64,000 nucleotides of DNA from positions 1 to 64,000 of the forward strand of contig CANLXA010000004.1 in the NCBI GenBank assembly GCA_947494975.1, given 5' to 3'. How positions within the stretch are numbered: the first letter of the stretch is position 1; each line of letters starts with the position of its first letter. This DNA is from an uncultured Roseicyclus sp. Lineage in GTDB: Bacteria; Pseudomonadota; Alphaproteobacteria; Rhodobacterales; Rhodobacteraceae. A model generated the notes under the pieces. It saw only the letters and a list, made by a program, of their open reading frames with translations. It searched no databases and had not been told where the DNA came from. Positions 48,092 to 56,887 of the stretch are shown here, in pieces. Made by a program: the position numbers and the translations under genes.

Positions 48092-49307
48092 CGTCACGAT
48101 TGACCGTTTGGGCCACCATGGCGACGGTATCGCCGCGGGCCCCATCTACGTGCCCCTGACTCTTCCCGGAGAAGTCATCTCTGGCGAGCTTGTGGGGGAC
48201 AGGATCGCGGCGCCTTCTGTGATCACACCGTCACCCAACCGCGTCAAAGCCCCCTGTAGCCATTTCAAATCCTGCGGCGGATGCGGTTTGATGCATGCGT
48301 CCGACGCATTTGTGGCGCAGTGGAAAACGGATGTGATCACAAACGCGCTGAGCGCCCATAATCTGGCCGCGCCCTTGCGCCCCATCCTCACGTCCGCCCC
48401 CCGCTCCCGCCGCCGCACCACGCTGGCTGGAACCCGCACCAAGAAGGGCGCCTTGATCGGCTTTCACGCCAGAAAATCAGATACGATTGTGCCGATCAGA
48501 GACTGTCATGTGATCGAGCCGGCCCTCCTAGCAACCCTGCCTGCCCTGGAGCAGATCACCCGTCTTGGCGCCTCCCGCTCTGCCACGATAAGCCTTGCGC
48601 TGACACTCACCGAAACCGGAATCGATCTGCATGTCACCGGCGCCAAGTCGCTCGACGGCCCGCTCCGTGCCGCCCTTCCGCAAGTTCAGAGCAGCTTTTG
48701 TCGCCTTACGTGGGATGACGAACCTGTCTTTGTCGATACACCGCCGCGCATCGCGCTCGGGACCGCGCAGATTACGCCGCCACCCGGTGCGTTTCTGCAG
48801 GCCACCCGCGACGGGGAAGCCGCCCTGCAAGCCGCCGTCGCGGATGCCACCGATGGCGCGAAACACATCGCCGATCTGTTCTGCGGTCTCGGCACCTTCG
48901 CCCTACCTCTCGCGCAGACCACACCCGTCCACGCCGTGGAAGCCGACCCGGATCTGCTGGACGCGCTGACCACGGCCGCGAACCACACACGGAGCCTCAA
49001 ACCCATCACCGTCGAAGCGCGCGACCTCTTTCGCCGTCCGCTGCTGCCCGACGACCTCGCCAAATTCGACGCGCTGGTCATCGACCCGCCCCGCGCCGGG
49101 GCGGAGGCGCAAACCCACGAAATCGCCAAGGCTCGTGTCCCGCGCATCGCCGCCGTGTCGTGCAACCCGGCGACCTTCGCCCGCGATGCCGCGATCCTGA
49201 TCAATGCCGGATATACGCTCGATTGGCTGCAACCAGTGGATCAATTCCGCTGGTCACCCCATGTGGAACTTGCGGCGTCCTTCACGCTCCACCATATCCA
49301 TGGCTGA
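48084..49307 (+). CDS. RumA/TrmA-like class I RNA (uracil-5) methyltransferase
   Basis: The 407-residue product has an N-terminal TRAM-like domain (DVTIDRLGHHGDG), an iron-sulfur Cys set (CSHFKSCGGCG at about 58-68 and a further Cys in RDCHVIEP), a SAM-binding segment ADLFCGLGTFALPLA and the catalytic SCNPATFARD (nucleophile Cys). This is the RlmD/TrmA family that makes 5-methyluridine in 23S rRNA or tRNA. The start is TTG at 48084, overlapping the VOC stop; no ATG fits the conserved N-terminus. RlmD or a related rRNA target is likely, but it is not certain. Confidence 0.88.
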   Translation: MVDVTIDRLGHHGDGIAAGPIYVPLTLPGEVISGELVGDRIAAPSVITPSPNRVKAPCSHFKSCGGCGLMHASDAFVAQWKTDVITNALSAHNLAAPLRPILTSAPRSRRRTTLAGTRTKKGALIGFHARKSDTIVPIRDCHVIEPALLATLPALEQITRLGASRSATISLALTLTETGIDLHVTGAKSLDGPLRAALPQVQSSFCRLTWDDEPVFVDTPPRIALGTAQITPPPGAFLQATRDGEAALQAAVADATDGAKHIADLFCGLGTFALPLAQTTPVHAVEADPDLLDALTTAANHTRSLKPITVEARDLFRRPLLPDDLAKFDALVIDPPRAGAEAQTHEIAKARVPRIAAVSCNPATFARDAAILINAGYTLDWLQPVDQFRWSPHVELAASFTLHHIHG

Positions 49308-49328
49308 TTTCAGCAGGAGCGCGCATTG

Positions 49329-50117
49329 ATGGCGAACCAGACCTTTCGCACCCGCATGGCCGATTTCCTCGACCGGACAGAGGTGCGGAACTTCATCATC
49401 GGCGTCATCATCTTCAACGCGATCATCCTGGGGCTGGAAACCTCCGACCCGGTGATGGCCCGCTATGGTGATCTCATCTACGCGCTCGACCGGCTGTGCC
49501 TCGGCATCTTCGTGGCCGAGATTGCGCTCAAGCTCTTCGCCCTCGGCCCGCGGTTCTTCCGGTCGGGTTGGAACCTGTTCGATTTCGTGATTGTCGGCAT
49601 CGCCCTTGTGCCCGCCGGTCAGGGCCTCGCCGTTCTCCGTGCGCTGCGGATTCTCCGCGTGCTCCGCGTGGTCTCCGGCGTTCCATCGCTCCGCCGTGTG
49701 GTGGAGGGCCTTTTGACAGCCCTGCCCGGCATGGGCTCGGTCTTCCTGCTGATGTCGATCATCTTCTACATCGGGGCGGTCATGGCGACGAAGCTCTTCT
49801 CCGACCAGTTCCCGGATTGGTTCGGAACCATCGGCCTGTCGCTCTACACGCTGTTCCAGATCATGACGCTGGAAAGCTGGTCCATGGGCATCGTCCGCCC
49901 GGTGCTGGAGGTCTACCCCTATGCGTGGCTCTTCTTCGTGCCGTTCATCATGGTCACAACCTTCGCCGTGGTGAACCTGATCGTGGGTCTAGTGGTGAAT
50001 TCCATGCAGGACGCACATTCCGAGGAATCGAACGCCGCCACGGACAAATACCGCGACGAGGTGATGGAACGATTATTGGCGATCGAAGAGAAGCTGGATA
50101 AGCAGCGCCGCGATTAG
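49329..50117 (+). CDS. Voltage-gated sodium channel of the BacNav family
   Basis: The 262-residue protein is a single six-helix channel subunit that should assemble as a tetramer. The S4 sensor has arginines every third position (Arg104, 107, 110, 113: [13 protein letters not shown]). The pore has the selectivity filter TLESWSM (180-186), identical to the filter of the well-studied NavAb channel and sodium-selective by analogy with it and NaChBac. A C-terminal coiled-coil helix (about 238-262, [20 protein letters not shown]) fits the assembly bundle of these channels. The ATG at 49329 follows AGGAG with spacing 8. It is the last of ten co-directional genes and meets dxs tail to tail. Confidence 0.95.
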   Translation: MANQTFRTRMADFLDRTEVRNFIIGVIIFNAIILGLETSDPVMARYGDLIYALDRLCLGIFVAEIALKLFALGPRFFRSGWNLFDFVIVGIALVPAGQGLAVLRALRILRVLRVVSGVPSLRRVVEGLLTALPGMGSVFLLMSIIFYIGAVMATKLFSDQFPDWFGTIGLSLYTLFQIMTLESWSMGIVRPVLEVYPYAWLFFVPFIMVTTFAVVNLIVGLVVNSMQDAHSEESNAATDKYRDEVMERLLAIEEKLDKQRRD

Positions 50118-52033
50118 GCCCGTTTGCTCATCACTTCCACGCCCAGTGTCGTCAGCACCTTCGCCTCGATATCCTCGGCATTCATCGCGGCCACCGCATA
50201 CATATCGCGTGGGCTGGCCTGGTCGATGAACACATCGGGCAGCACCATGGAGCGGTACTTGATGCCGGTGTCGAAGATACCCCGTTCCGCCAGCAGATGG
50301 GCGACGTGGGAGCCGAAACCGCCCACGGCCCCCTCTTCCACGGTGATCAGCGCCTCGTGATGGCGGGCCAGTTGCAGGATCATCTCCTCGTCCAGCGGCT
50401 TGGCAAACCGCGCATCGGCGATGGTGGGTGTGATGCCCTTCTGCGACAGGGCCTCCGCCGCGTCCTGCACCTCTTTCAGCCGGGCGCCAAAATTGAGGAT
50501 CGCAACGCGGTTGCCCTCAGAAATCATCCGGCCTTTGCCGATCTCAAGCGCCACACCGCGATCCGGCATCTCCACGCCGACCCCTTCCCCGCGCGGGAAG
50601 CGGAAGGCGCTGGGGCGGTCGTCGATCTCCAGCGCGGTGCGCACCATATGGCGCAGCTCCGCCTCGTCGGACGCGGCCATGACCACGAAGCCCGGAAGGT
50701 TCGACAGATAGCTGATGTCATAGCTGCCCGCATGGGTGGAGCCGTCGGCCCCGACCAGCCCCGCGCGATCGATCGCGAAGCGCACCGGCAGCCGCTGGAT
50801 CGCCACGTCGTGGACCACCTGATCGTAGCCGCGCTGCAGGAACGTCGAATAGATCGCGGCAAACGGTTTCAGCCCGCCCGCCGCCATCCCTGCACAGAAC
50901 GTCACGCCATGCTGTTCCGCGATGCCCACGTCAAAACACCGGTTCGGAAACCGTTCGGCGAACAGATCCAGGCCTGTCCCGTCTGGCATCGCGGCGGTCA
51001 CGGCCACCACCTTCGGATCATCCGTCGCTTCAGCAATCAGCGATTGCGCAAACACCTTGGTGTAGCTCGGCGCGTTTGAGGGCGCCTTTTTCTGCTCCCC
51101 GGTCTTGATGTCGAACTTGGCCGTCGCATGGCCCCGATCCGCACGGTGCTCGGCGTAACCTTTGCCCTTCTTAGTGATCGCGTGGATCAGGATCGGGCCA
51201 TCTGCGCGGACCTTCACGGTACGCAGGACCGACAGCAGGCTTTCCATATCGTGGCCATCAATCGGGCCCACATAGGAAAACCCAAGCTCTTCAAATAACG
51301 TGCCGCCAACCGTCGCCGCCTTCAACAGCTCCTTCGCGCGGCGGGCGCCCTCCTGGAACGGTTCCGGCAGAAGCGACACGGCGCCTTTGGCAGCCGCCTT
51401 CAATTCCTGGAACGGGGCGCCGGCATAGAGCCGCGACAGGTAGGACGACATCGCCCCCGTCGGTGGCGCAATCGACATCTCGTTGTCGTTCAGGATCACG
51501 ATCAACCGCTTGCCCATATGGCCCGCATTGTTCATCGCCTCATAGGCCATGCCACCCGACAGCGCGCCATCGCCGATCACTGCAATCGCATCGCCATGGC
51601 CGGTGTCGCAATCGCCGCCCAGATCACGAGCCACCGCAAAGCCCAAAGCCGCGGAAATAGACGTCGACGAATGCGCCGCACCAAACGGGTCATAGGCGGA
51701 TTCCGTGCGTTTGGTGAAGCCGCTGATCCCGTCCTTCTGGCGGATGGTCAGCATCTTTTCCCGCCGCCCGGTCAAGATCTTGTGGGGGTAACATTGATGC
51801 GACACGTCCCAGATCAGCTTGTCGCGCGGCGTATCGAACACGGAATGCAGCGCCACCGTCATCTCGACCACACCCAGGCCTGCCCCGAAATGCCCACCGG
51901 TCTGGCTGACGGTCCAGATCATCTCGGCCCGCACCTCATCGGCAAGGCGGCGCAGCTCAAGATCGCTCAACTGCTTGAGATCACTGGGGGATTGGACCCT
52001 GTCGAGCAGGGGCGTATTCGGGCGCTCGCTCAT
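50114..52033 (-). CDS. dxs: 1-deoxy-D-xylulose-5-phosphate synthase
   Basis: Dxs condenses pyruvate and glyceraldehyde-3-phosphate to deoxyxylulose phosphate, the entry into the MEP isoprenoid pathway and into thiamine and pyridoxal precursors. The 639-residue product has the thiamine-diphosphate motif [15 protein letters not shown] and the transketolase C-terminal domains with [12 protein letters not shown]. The ATG at 52033 ([13 protein letters not shown]) is preferred over an in-frame GTG at 52060. It is the last gene of the HDAC-xseB-ispA-dxs operon. Confidence 0.97.
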   Translation of the reverse strand: MSERPNTPLLDRVQSPSDLKQLSDLELRRLADEVRAEMIWTVSQTGGHFGAGLGVVEMTVALHSVFDTPRDKLIWDVSHQCYPHKILTGRREKMLTIRQKDGISGFTKRTESAYDPFGAAHSSTSISAALGFAVARDLGGDCDTGHGDAIAVIGDGALSGGMAYEAMNNAGHMGKRLIVILNDNEMSIAPPTGAMSSYLSRLYAGAPFQELKAAAKGAVSLLPEPFQEGARRAKELLKAATVGGTLFEELGFSYVGPIDGHDMESLLSVLRTVKVRADGPILIHAITKKGKGYAEHRADRGHATAKFDIKTGEQKKAPSNAPSYTKVFAQSLIAEATDDPKVVAVTAAMPDGTGLDLFAERFPNRCFDVGIAEQHGVTFCAGMAAGGLKPFAAIYSTFLQRGYDQVVHDVAIQRLPVRFAIDRAGLVGADGSTHAGSYDISYLSNLPGFVVMAASDEAELRHMVRTALEIDDRPSAFRFPRGEGVGVEMPDRGVALEIGKGRMISEGNRVAILNFGARLKEVQDAAEALSQKGITPTIADARFAKPLDEEMILQLARHHEALITVEEGAVGGFGSHVAHLLAERGIFDTGIKYRSMVLPDVFIDQASPRDMYAVAAMNAEDIEAKVLTTLGVEVMSKRA

Positions 52034-52049
52034 CTCGGCTCGCCTTTCG

Positions 52050-52916
52050 CTACTTGTCACGGATTATTATGTAATGCGCCAGGTCGCGAAGGCTCTGCGC
52101 CTTATCGCCATAGGGCTGAAGGGCCGCACCTGCCTCCGCCACCAGGGTTTGGGCATGGGCCTTGGCCTCATCCAGCCCAAGCAGCGACACAAACGTCGCC
52201 TTGCCCGCATCGGCATCCTTGCGGAGCGCCTTTCCGGCGGTCGTGGCATCGCCTTCCACGTCCAACACGTCGTCGGCAATCTGGAACGCCTTTCCGATCG
52301 CCTGGGCATAGGCGCGGAGCGGGAACGGGTCCGCATCACCCAGAATCGCACCGGCCCGCGCGGGCCATTCGATCAGGCGCCCGGTCTTGTTGGTCTGCAA
52401 TTCGGTGATCTCCACAAGGTCCAACGGGCGATCCGCGGTTTCGGCGGCGATATCCTGCGCCTGCCCCAGAACCATGCCCTGCGCGCCCGACGCCTGCGCC
52501 AGCGTCGCAACAAGCGCGATGCGCTGCTCGGCCGTGCCCGCCGCCTCGCGGCTCAACAGTTCAAACGCGAAACTCTGCAGCGCATCGCCCACCAAAACGG
52601 CCGTCGCCTCATCCCACTTCTTATGGACCGTCGGCTGCCCCCGTCGCAGGTCGTCATCATCCATACAGGGCAGATCATCGTGGACCAGCGAATAGGCATG
52701 CAGGCATTCCACCGCCCCCGCCGCATGCAGTGCGCGCTCCACCGGGACGCCGAAAAGGCCCGCGGATTCAAGGGCCAGGAACCCTCGCAGGCGTTTGCCG
52801 CCGCGCGTAGCATACCGCATCCCCCGGGCGATCTTGTCATCGCCCAGCGGCGCCATCTGATCTGTCAGGAAGTCTTCGATGCGGCTCCGTGCATCGCTCA
52901 GCGCCGTCTGAAACAC
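52050..52916 (-). CDS. ispA: Farnesyl/geranylgeranyl diphosphate synthase
   Basis: IspA joins isopentenyl and allylic diphosphates to farnesyl or longer diphosphates. The 288-residue product has the first Asp-rich motif [10 protein letters not shown] (about 80-89) and the second, DDVLD (about 216-220), with GKRLRGFL near the start. Chain length, C15 or C20, cannot be fixed. It begins with GTG (52916) three bases after the xseB stop. The dxs start at 52033 lies 16 bases beyond its stop. Confidence 0.95.
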   Translation of the reverse strand: MFQTALSDARSRIEDFLTDQMAPLGDDKIARGMRYATRGGKRLRGFLALESAGLFGVPVERALHAAGAVECLHAYSLVHDDLPCMDDDDLRRGQPTVHKKWDEATAVLVGDALQSFAFELLSREAAGTAEQRIALVATLAQASGAQGMVLGQAQDIAAETADRPLDLVEITELQTNKTGRLIEWPARAGAILGDADPFPLRAYAQAIGKAFQIADDVLDVEGDATTAGKALRKDADAGKATFVSLLGLDEAKAHAQTLVAEAGAALQPYGDKAQSLRDLAHYIIIRDK

Positions 52917-52919
52917 CTG

Positions 52920-53162
52920 TTACAGGCCCTCCACCGGGGTCGAACCCGTGGGCTGGCCATTCGCGTCCAGGGTGATCTGCGCCACCTTTTCCTCGGCCTC
53001 TTTCAGCTTGGCTTCACACCGCGCCTTCAGGGCCGCGCCGCGCTCATACAACTTGATGGAGTCCTCAAGGGCCACATCGCCCCGGTCCAACTGCGTGACC
53101 ACCTGCTCCAACTCGCGGATCGCGTCCTCGAAGCTCATCTCGTCGATGGGTTTATCGGTCAT
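52920..53162 (-). CDS. xseB: Exodeoxyribonuclease VII small subunit
   Basis: XseB is the small regulatory subunit of exonuclease VII that degrades single-stranded DNA with XseA. The 80-residue product is close to the usual size, with the family helical core FEDAIRELEQVVTQLDRGDV and the LYERGAALKARCEAKLKEAE helix. The large-subunit gene xseA is not in this window. The start codon overlaps the stop of the HDAC-like gene as ATGA. Confidence 0.93.
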   Translation of the reverse strand: MTDKPIDEMSFEDAIRELEQVVTQLDRGDVALEDSIKLYERGAALKARCEAKLKEAEEKVAQITLDANGQPTGSTPVEGL

Positions 53163-54076
53163 GATCCCTCCGCCAGTTCGGCCACATGGGCCACGACACC
53201 TTCGCCAAGCCCCTGCAAATCATACCCGCCTTCCAGTGTCGAGACTATGCGCCCCTCGCAGACCTCATCGGCCACGGTCACCAATGCGCGGCTCACCCAG
53301 GCGAAGTCCTCGGTTTCCCAAAGAAGATTGGCCAGCGGATCGCGGATATGGGCATCGAACCCGGCCGAGATCAGGATCAACTCGGGCTGAAACTCCCGCA
53401 GGCGGGGGAAGACATGGGCCTCATATCTGGACCGCATCGCCAACCCGTCCGATCCCGGCGGCAGCGGCAGGTTCATGATGTTGTCGGATCCGCCACGCTC
53501 ATGCACCGCGCCGGATCCGGGATAAAGCGGCATCTGGTGCGATGAAATGAACAGCGCCCGCGGCTCATCCCACAGAAGGTCCTGTGTGCCGTTGCCGTGA
53601 TGCACGTCGAAATCCACAATCGCAACGCGCGACAGCCCGTGACGCTCAAGGGCATGGCGCGCGGCAATGGCGATATTGCCGAACAGGCAGAACCCCATGG
53701 CGCGCGTTTTTTCGGCGTGGTGGCCGGGCGGGCGCGTGGCGACAAAGGCGCGCTTATGGGCCCCCGAAAGAACCCGGTCCACCGCCAGAAGGCAGCCGCC
53801 CACGCCGCGCATCGCGGCCTCCCATGTGCCGGGGGACGCGCTGGTATCGGCGTCGATCTGAACCATACCCGTCATCGGCTGCGCCTCGCGCATGGCGTTG
53901 ATGTAGGATTGCGGGTGACACAGCGCCACGTCGTCTTCGACCGCCAGCGGCGCCTCCGCCCGCTCCGCCTCCACATCGGCCAGAACGGCGAAGACCGTCT
54001 CAAGCCGCGCGATGCGTTCGGGGTGCCCTTCCGGCATATCGTGGCTCAGGCCCGATGGGTTGTTGATGATCAGCAT
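53159..54076 (-). CDS. Histone deacetylase-family amidohydrolase
   Basis: The 305-residue zinc hydrolase belongs to the HDAC/acetoin utilization (AcuC-like, acetylpolyamine amidohydrolase) group. Conserved active-site residues are visible: the tandem His in RPPGHHAEKTRAMGFC (about 114-129), the Asp-His zinc pair in VDFDVHHGNGTQD, and the downstream Asp in ISAGFDAHIRDPL. The substrate may be a protein lysine, a polyamine or another N-acyl compound. It is the first gene of the operon with xseB, ispA and dxs, with ATGA overlap to xseB. The start at 54076 is upstream of a gap with low-GC sequence. Confidence 0.9.
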   Translation of the reverse strand: MLIINNPSGLSHDMPEGHPERIARLETVFAVLADVEAERAEAPLAVEDDVALCHPQSYINAMREAQPMTGMVQIDADTSASPGTWEAAMRGVGGCLLAVDRVLSGAHKRAFVATRPPGHHAEKTRAMGFCLFGNIAIAARHALERHGLSRVAIVDFDVHHGNGTQDLLWDEPRALFISSHQMPLYPGSGAVHERGGSDNIMNLPLPPGSDGLAMRSRYEAHVFPRLREFQPELILISAGFDAHIRDPLANLLWETEDFAWVSRALVTVADEVCEGRIVSTLEGGYDLQGLGEGVVAHVAELAEGS

Positions 54077-54398
54077 GGGGTGGGGTCCTCTTCCGGGCGG
54101 GATGAGAATACGGATCGGGGCGAGAGGTCAAACAGGTTTGGCTGATGGGTCGGGGTGCGGGGCCATAGTACGGAGACGACCTGGCGGTCCTTCGCCCTGA
54201 TCGCGGTGAAGGTCGGGTTTCGAGCCCAAAGTGCCCATTGCTGCGAGGTGCACGAACGGCCGCTTCCGACTTCGGAACCTCAGCCGACCCGTTTCTTGAT
54301 CATTCGAATCTGGTCGCCAAACACGCGCATAAATCGGGTCGCTCGACGCGTGCCTCATTCCCTAGTCGATTGGCATGCAAATATTGAAAGGCATGACC
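54077..54398. other. Intergenic region with repeat-like sequence (left flank of SDR gene)
   Basis: This 322-base gap separates the HDAC-like gene and the SDR gene. An open frame on the minus strand (54128-54358) has no domain and no good ribosome-binding site, and its translated core (KRPFVHLAAMGTLGSKPD) is of a kind I remember from spurious Rhodobacterales open frames in intergenic repeats. So I treat it as noncoding repeat-like DNA. Confidence 0.45.
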
Positions 54399-55154
54399 AT
54401 GGAACTGAAAGACAAAACCATCATCATTACTGGGGCGAGCAGTGGAATAGGCGCGGCAGCCGCACTTCTGTTTGCCTCAGAAGGGGCGAATGTCGTGTTA
54501 GGTGCCCGCCGTGAACCCCTGCTGAACAAGATCGTCGGGCAGATTACGCAGAGCAACGGGCGTGCCGTTTGTCTTGCGGGCGACGTGACTGACGAAGCAT
54601 ATTCCAAAAATCTTGTCGATCTGGCTGAACGGCAATTTGGCGGCCTTGATGGCGCATTTAACAATGCGGGCATGATGGGCGAGATTGGGCCAGTTCCAGA
54701 AATGGATTCAGGCAGCTGGCAGTCTGTTCTTGCAACAAACCTCACGAGCGCATTCTTCGCAGCAAAGGCCCAGATTCCGGCGATGGAGAAACGCGGCGGT
54801 GGGTCTATGGTATTCACCGGAACTTTTGTCGGGTTCAGCAATGGGGGCATGCCCGGCATGGGAGCCTATGCCGCATCTAAGGCAGGTTTGATTGGGCTCG
54901 TGCAGTCTTTGGCATCCGATCATGCGGCAAAGGGCGTTCGTATCAACACCATTTTGCCGGGTGGCACCAAAACCGATATGGCCGGTGATGATCCTGCGAC
55001 GCACGACTTCATCGCCGGGTTGCATCCCATGAAACGCATGGCAGAACCAAAGGAGATTGCTCAATCTGCCTTGTTCTTGTTGTCAGACCGAGCCAGCTTC
55101 GTGACAGGTTCTCCGGTTGCCGTTGACGGTGGCATGGCTGCTCGCCTGCTTTGA
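54399..55154 (+). CDS. Short-chain dehydrogenase/reductase (classical SDR)
   Basis: The 251-residue NAD(P)-dependent oxidoreductase has the glycine motif TGASSGIG (about 10-17), NNAG (about 89-92), the catalytic Tyr-x3-Lys in YAASKAG (about 155-161) and an end typical of SDRs (SPVAVDGGMAARLL). The substrate is unknown. The ATG at 54399 is preferred because AAAGG lies at a good distance; starts at 54375 and 54393 are less likely. The codon use and GC (about 54% by eye) are clearly lower than the neighbours, suggesting recent acquisition. A perfect hairpin follows the stop. Confidence 0.9.
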   Translation: MELKDKTIIITGASSGIGAAAALLFASEGANVVLGARREPLLNKIVGQITQSNGRAVCLAGDVTDEAYSKNLVDLAERQFGGLDGAFNNAGMMGEIGPVPEMDSGSWQSVLATNLTSAFFAAKAQIPAMEKRGGGSMVFTGTFVGFSNGGMPGMGAYAASKAGLIGLVQSLASDHAAKGVRINTILPGGTKTDMAGDDPATHDFIAGLHPMKRMAEPKEIAQSALFLLSDRASFVTGSPVAVDGGMAARLL

Positions 55155-55443
55155 ATACCTGCCGTTGGTCTCTTCGTGACCAACGGCAGCAAAGTCCGCA
55201 CAGCAGACATTTGGGCTGTGCCCCAGCGGGTTGACAGCGGCGGAGCCGCTACGGTTCATCACGTCCTGACAGAAGTTGGATGGTCCCAAAATACTCCCCG
55301 TGACCTGTAGCGAGGGTGCAACCCACCATATGCACGACCTCCCCCGTAGGATGCCTGCTCAGCGGTTTAACAAAAGGTAATATCAATATTATTTTCGCTA
55401 TTTTACAAATGCTTAACCCAGGCTATCAACCTTGGTAACCCGC
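55155..55443. other. Intergenic region, right flank of SDR gene
   Basis: The gap contains the hairpin at 55159-55189, repeat-like sequence (AAAGTCCGCACAGCAGACAT and following), and an AT-rich end (about 55375-55425, ATATCAATATTATTTTCGC). No gene is seen. The AT-rich part could be leftover acquired DNA. Confidence 0.45.
55159..55189 (+). terminator. Perfect 12-bp hairpin after the SDR gene
   Basis: CTGCCGTTGGTC (55159-55170) pairs perfectly with GACCAACGGCAG (55178-55189) around a 7-nt loop TCTTCGT. It starts 5 bases after the SDR stop. No T-run follows, so it is a stem for RNA stability or factor-dependent ending rather than a classical intrinsic terminator. Confidence 0.55.
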
Positions 55444-56154
55444 TCAATCCGGGGACAGCATGTATCCCGCCCCGCGCACGGTCTGCAGGTAGCGCGGCTG
55501 TTTGGGGTTGGTTTCCAGCTTGCGGCGCAGGCGGGTGATCTGAACGTCGACCGCCCGCTCCTGAACCGGTTCGCCGCCCACCTTGTCGCGGTTCAGAAGG
55601 CTCACCAGATCCGCCCGGCTCAGCGCCTCACCGGGCTGGTGCGCAAAGATCCGCATCAGGGCGGCCTCCGTCGCCGTCAGGCGCACGGGCTGCTGCCCCT
55701 CCCACATCTCCCCGCGCTCGATGTCATAGCGGATCGGCCCGAGATAGAGGACCTGCGGCACCGTCGCTTCCTCGTCCGGCACCGGCATCCGCCGCAGAAT
55801 CGCGTTAATCCGCAGAAGCAGTTCCTTGGGCTCGAACGGCTTGGGCAGGTAATCATCCGCCCCCGCTTCCAACCCCTCGATGCGATCCTCCGCCTCGCCC
55901 TTGGCGGTTAGCAGCAGGATCGGCGTGGACCGATCCGCGCGGATATGCCGGCACAGGCTCAACCCGTCTTCACCGGGCATCATCACGTCCAGCACGATCA
56001 TGTCGAAGCTAAGACCCTCCAGAAGCTTCCGCGCATGGGCCGCATCCCGCGCGCCCGAGGCCATGAACCCGTTTCGCATCAGGAATTTCTGCAAGAGGGT
56101 GCGGATGCGTTCATCGTCATCGACGATCAAAAGATGTGCGCCGATATCCATCAT
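55444..56154 (-). CDS. petR: OmpR-family response regulator PetR
   Basis: The 236-residue product has a receiver domain with phosphorylated Asp56 (VLDVMMPG), Lys106-like KPFEPKELLLR, and a C-terminal winged helix (ERAVDVQITRLRRKLETNP and RGAGYML). The combination with the adjacent MarR-type gene reproduces the petP-petR pair known from Rhodobacter capsulatus, where it affects cytochrome bc1 and growth. It is the second gene of the pair, 25 bases after the petP stop, and no histidine kinase is adjacent. Confidence 0.9.
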   Translation of the reverse strand: MMDIGAHLLIVDDDERIRTLLQKFLMRNGFMASGARDAAHARKLLEGLSFDMIVLDVMMPGEDGLSLCRHIRADRSTPILLLTAKGEAEDRIEGLEAGADDYLPKPFEPKELLLRINAILRRMPVPDEEATVPQVLYLGPIRYDIERGEMWEGQQPVRLTATEAALMRIFAHQPGEALSRADLVSLLNRDKVGGEPVQERAVDVQITRLRRKLETNPKQPRYLQTVRGAGYMLSPD

Positions 56155-56179
56155 GAATGGCCCTCTGGTCGGGATGTCA

Positions 56180-56695
56180 TCATTGGTTGTGATCCACCCC
56201 GTCCAGGTAGTGCCGCCGCATGTCGGGGTCCATCATCTCTTCCAGCACCGCGCGGAACCCGGCCACGGCATCGGGGCCGGCATTCCGAAAGGCGGATCGC
56301 ATCCGGTTGCGCTGCGCCTCACTCAGCGCGCGTTCAAGAACCTCGCCGTCGCCGGTCAGAAACAGGTGCCGCTCCCGCTTGTCCCTTGTGCCCACGCGGG
56401 CCTCCACAAGGCCATCCTCCACCAGCGTCCGCAGCACCCGGTTGAGGGATTGTTTGGTGACCCCAAGGATCGACAGAAGGTTGTTCACCGTGGTGCCGGG
56501 AGAGCGATTGATGAAATGAACGGCGCGGTGATGGGCGCGGCCATATCCCTGTTCGGCGAGGATCCGGTCGGGATCGGCGGTGAAGCCGCGATAGGCAAAA
56601 AACATCGCCTCGATCCCGCGGCGCAAATGGTCATCTGTCAGGAACAGAAGCGTGTCGCCCCGCCCCATACTGGCGCTCGCCGTTCGCTCAGCCAT
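56180..56695 (-). CDS. petP: MarR-family regulator PetP
   Basis: The 171-residue product has a winged-helix MarR core: VNNLLSILGVTKQSLNRVLRTLVEDGLVEARVGTRDKRERHLFLT (here about 67-112), with the wing residues RDKRERHLFL. Size and partner gene fit the PetP protein of the Rhodobacter petPR operon. The ATG at 56695 has GGGGGAC 5 bases upstream. It is divergent from ilvE across 192 bases that hold small palindromes, such as GTCCGAAACGGAC (56809-56821) and GCCAAACTGGC (56781-56791), possible operators. Confidence 0.88.
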   Translation of the reverse strand: MAERTASASMGRGDTLLFLTDDHLRRGIEAMFFAYRGFTADPDRILAEQGYGRAHHRAVHFINRSPGTTVNNLLSILGVTKQSLNRVLRTLVEDGLVEARVGTRDKRERHLFLTGDGEVLERALSEAQRNRMRSAFRNAGPDAVAGFRAVLEEMMDPDMRRHYLDGVDHNQ

Positions 56696-56887
56696 GGATG
56701 TCCCCCTACGTCAGACCCGTCTTCCCGGGATTTTGGTCAGTTTATGTCAGCCTTGTTGACTTTCCAAGAATCAATTGTTAGCCAAACTGGCGTTTTGCGT
56801 AATTTTATGTCCGAAACGGACGTATCTTGCGCAACTTTAGGAAACCCACGCCCGAGTGGAAGCGGGCAATCGGGAAAGGAAGGGACC

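Noticed and set aside
54128-54358. Minus-strand open frame of 76 codons upstream of the SDR gene
   Set aside because: The translated sequence resembles spurious frames known from Rhodobacterales intergenic repeats, and no good ribosome-binding site is present.
56696-56887. Riboswitch or leader-peptide attenuator before ilvE
   Set aside because: No run of branched-chain codons in a short frame and no paired terminator/antiterminator stems were found in the 192 bases; only short palindromes are present.
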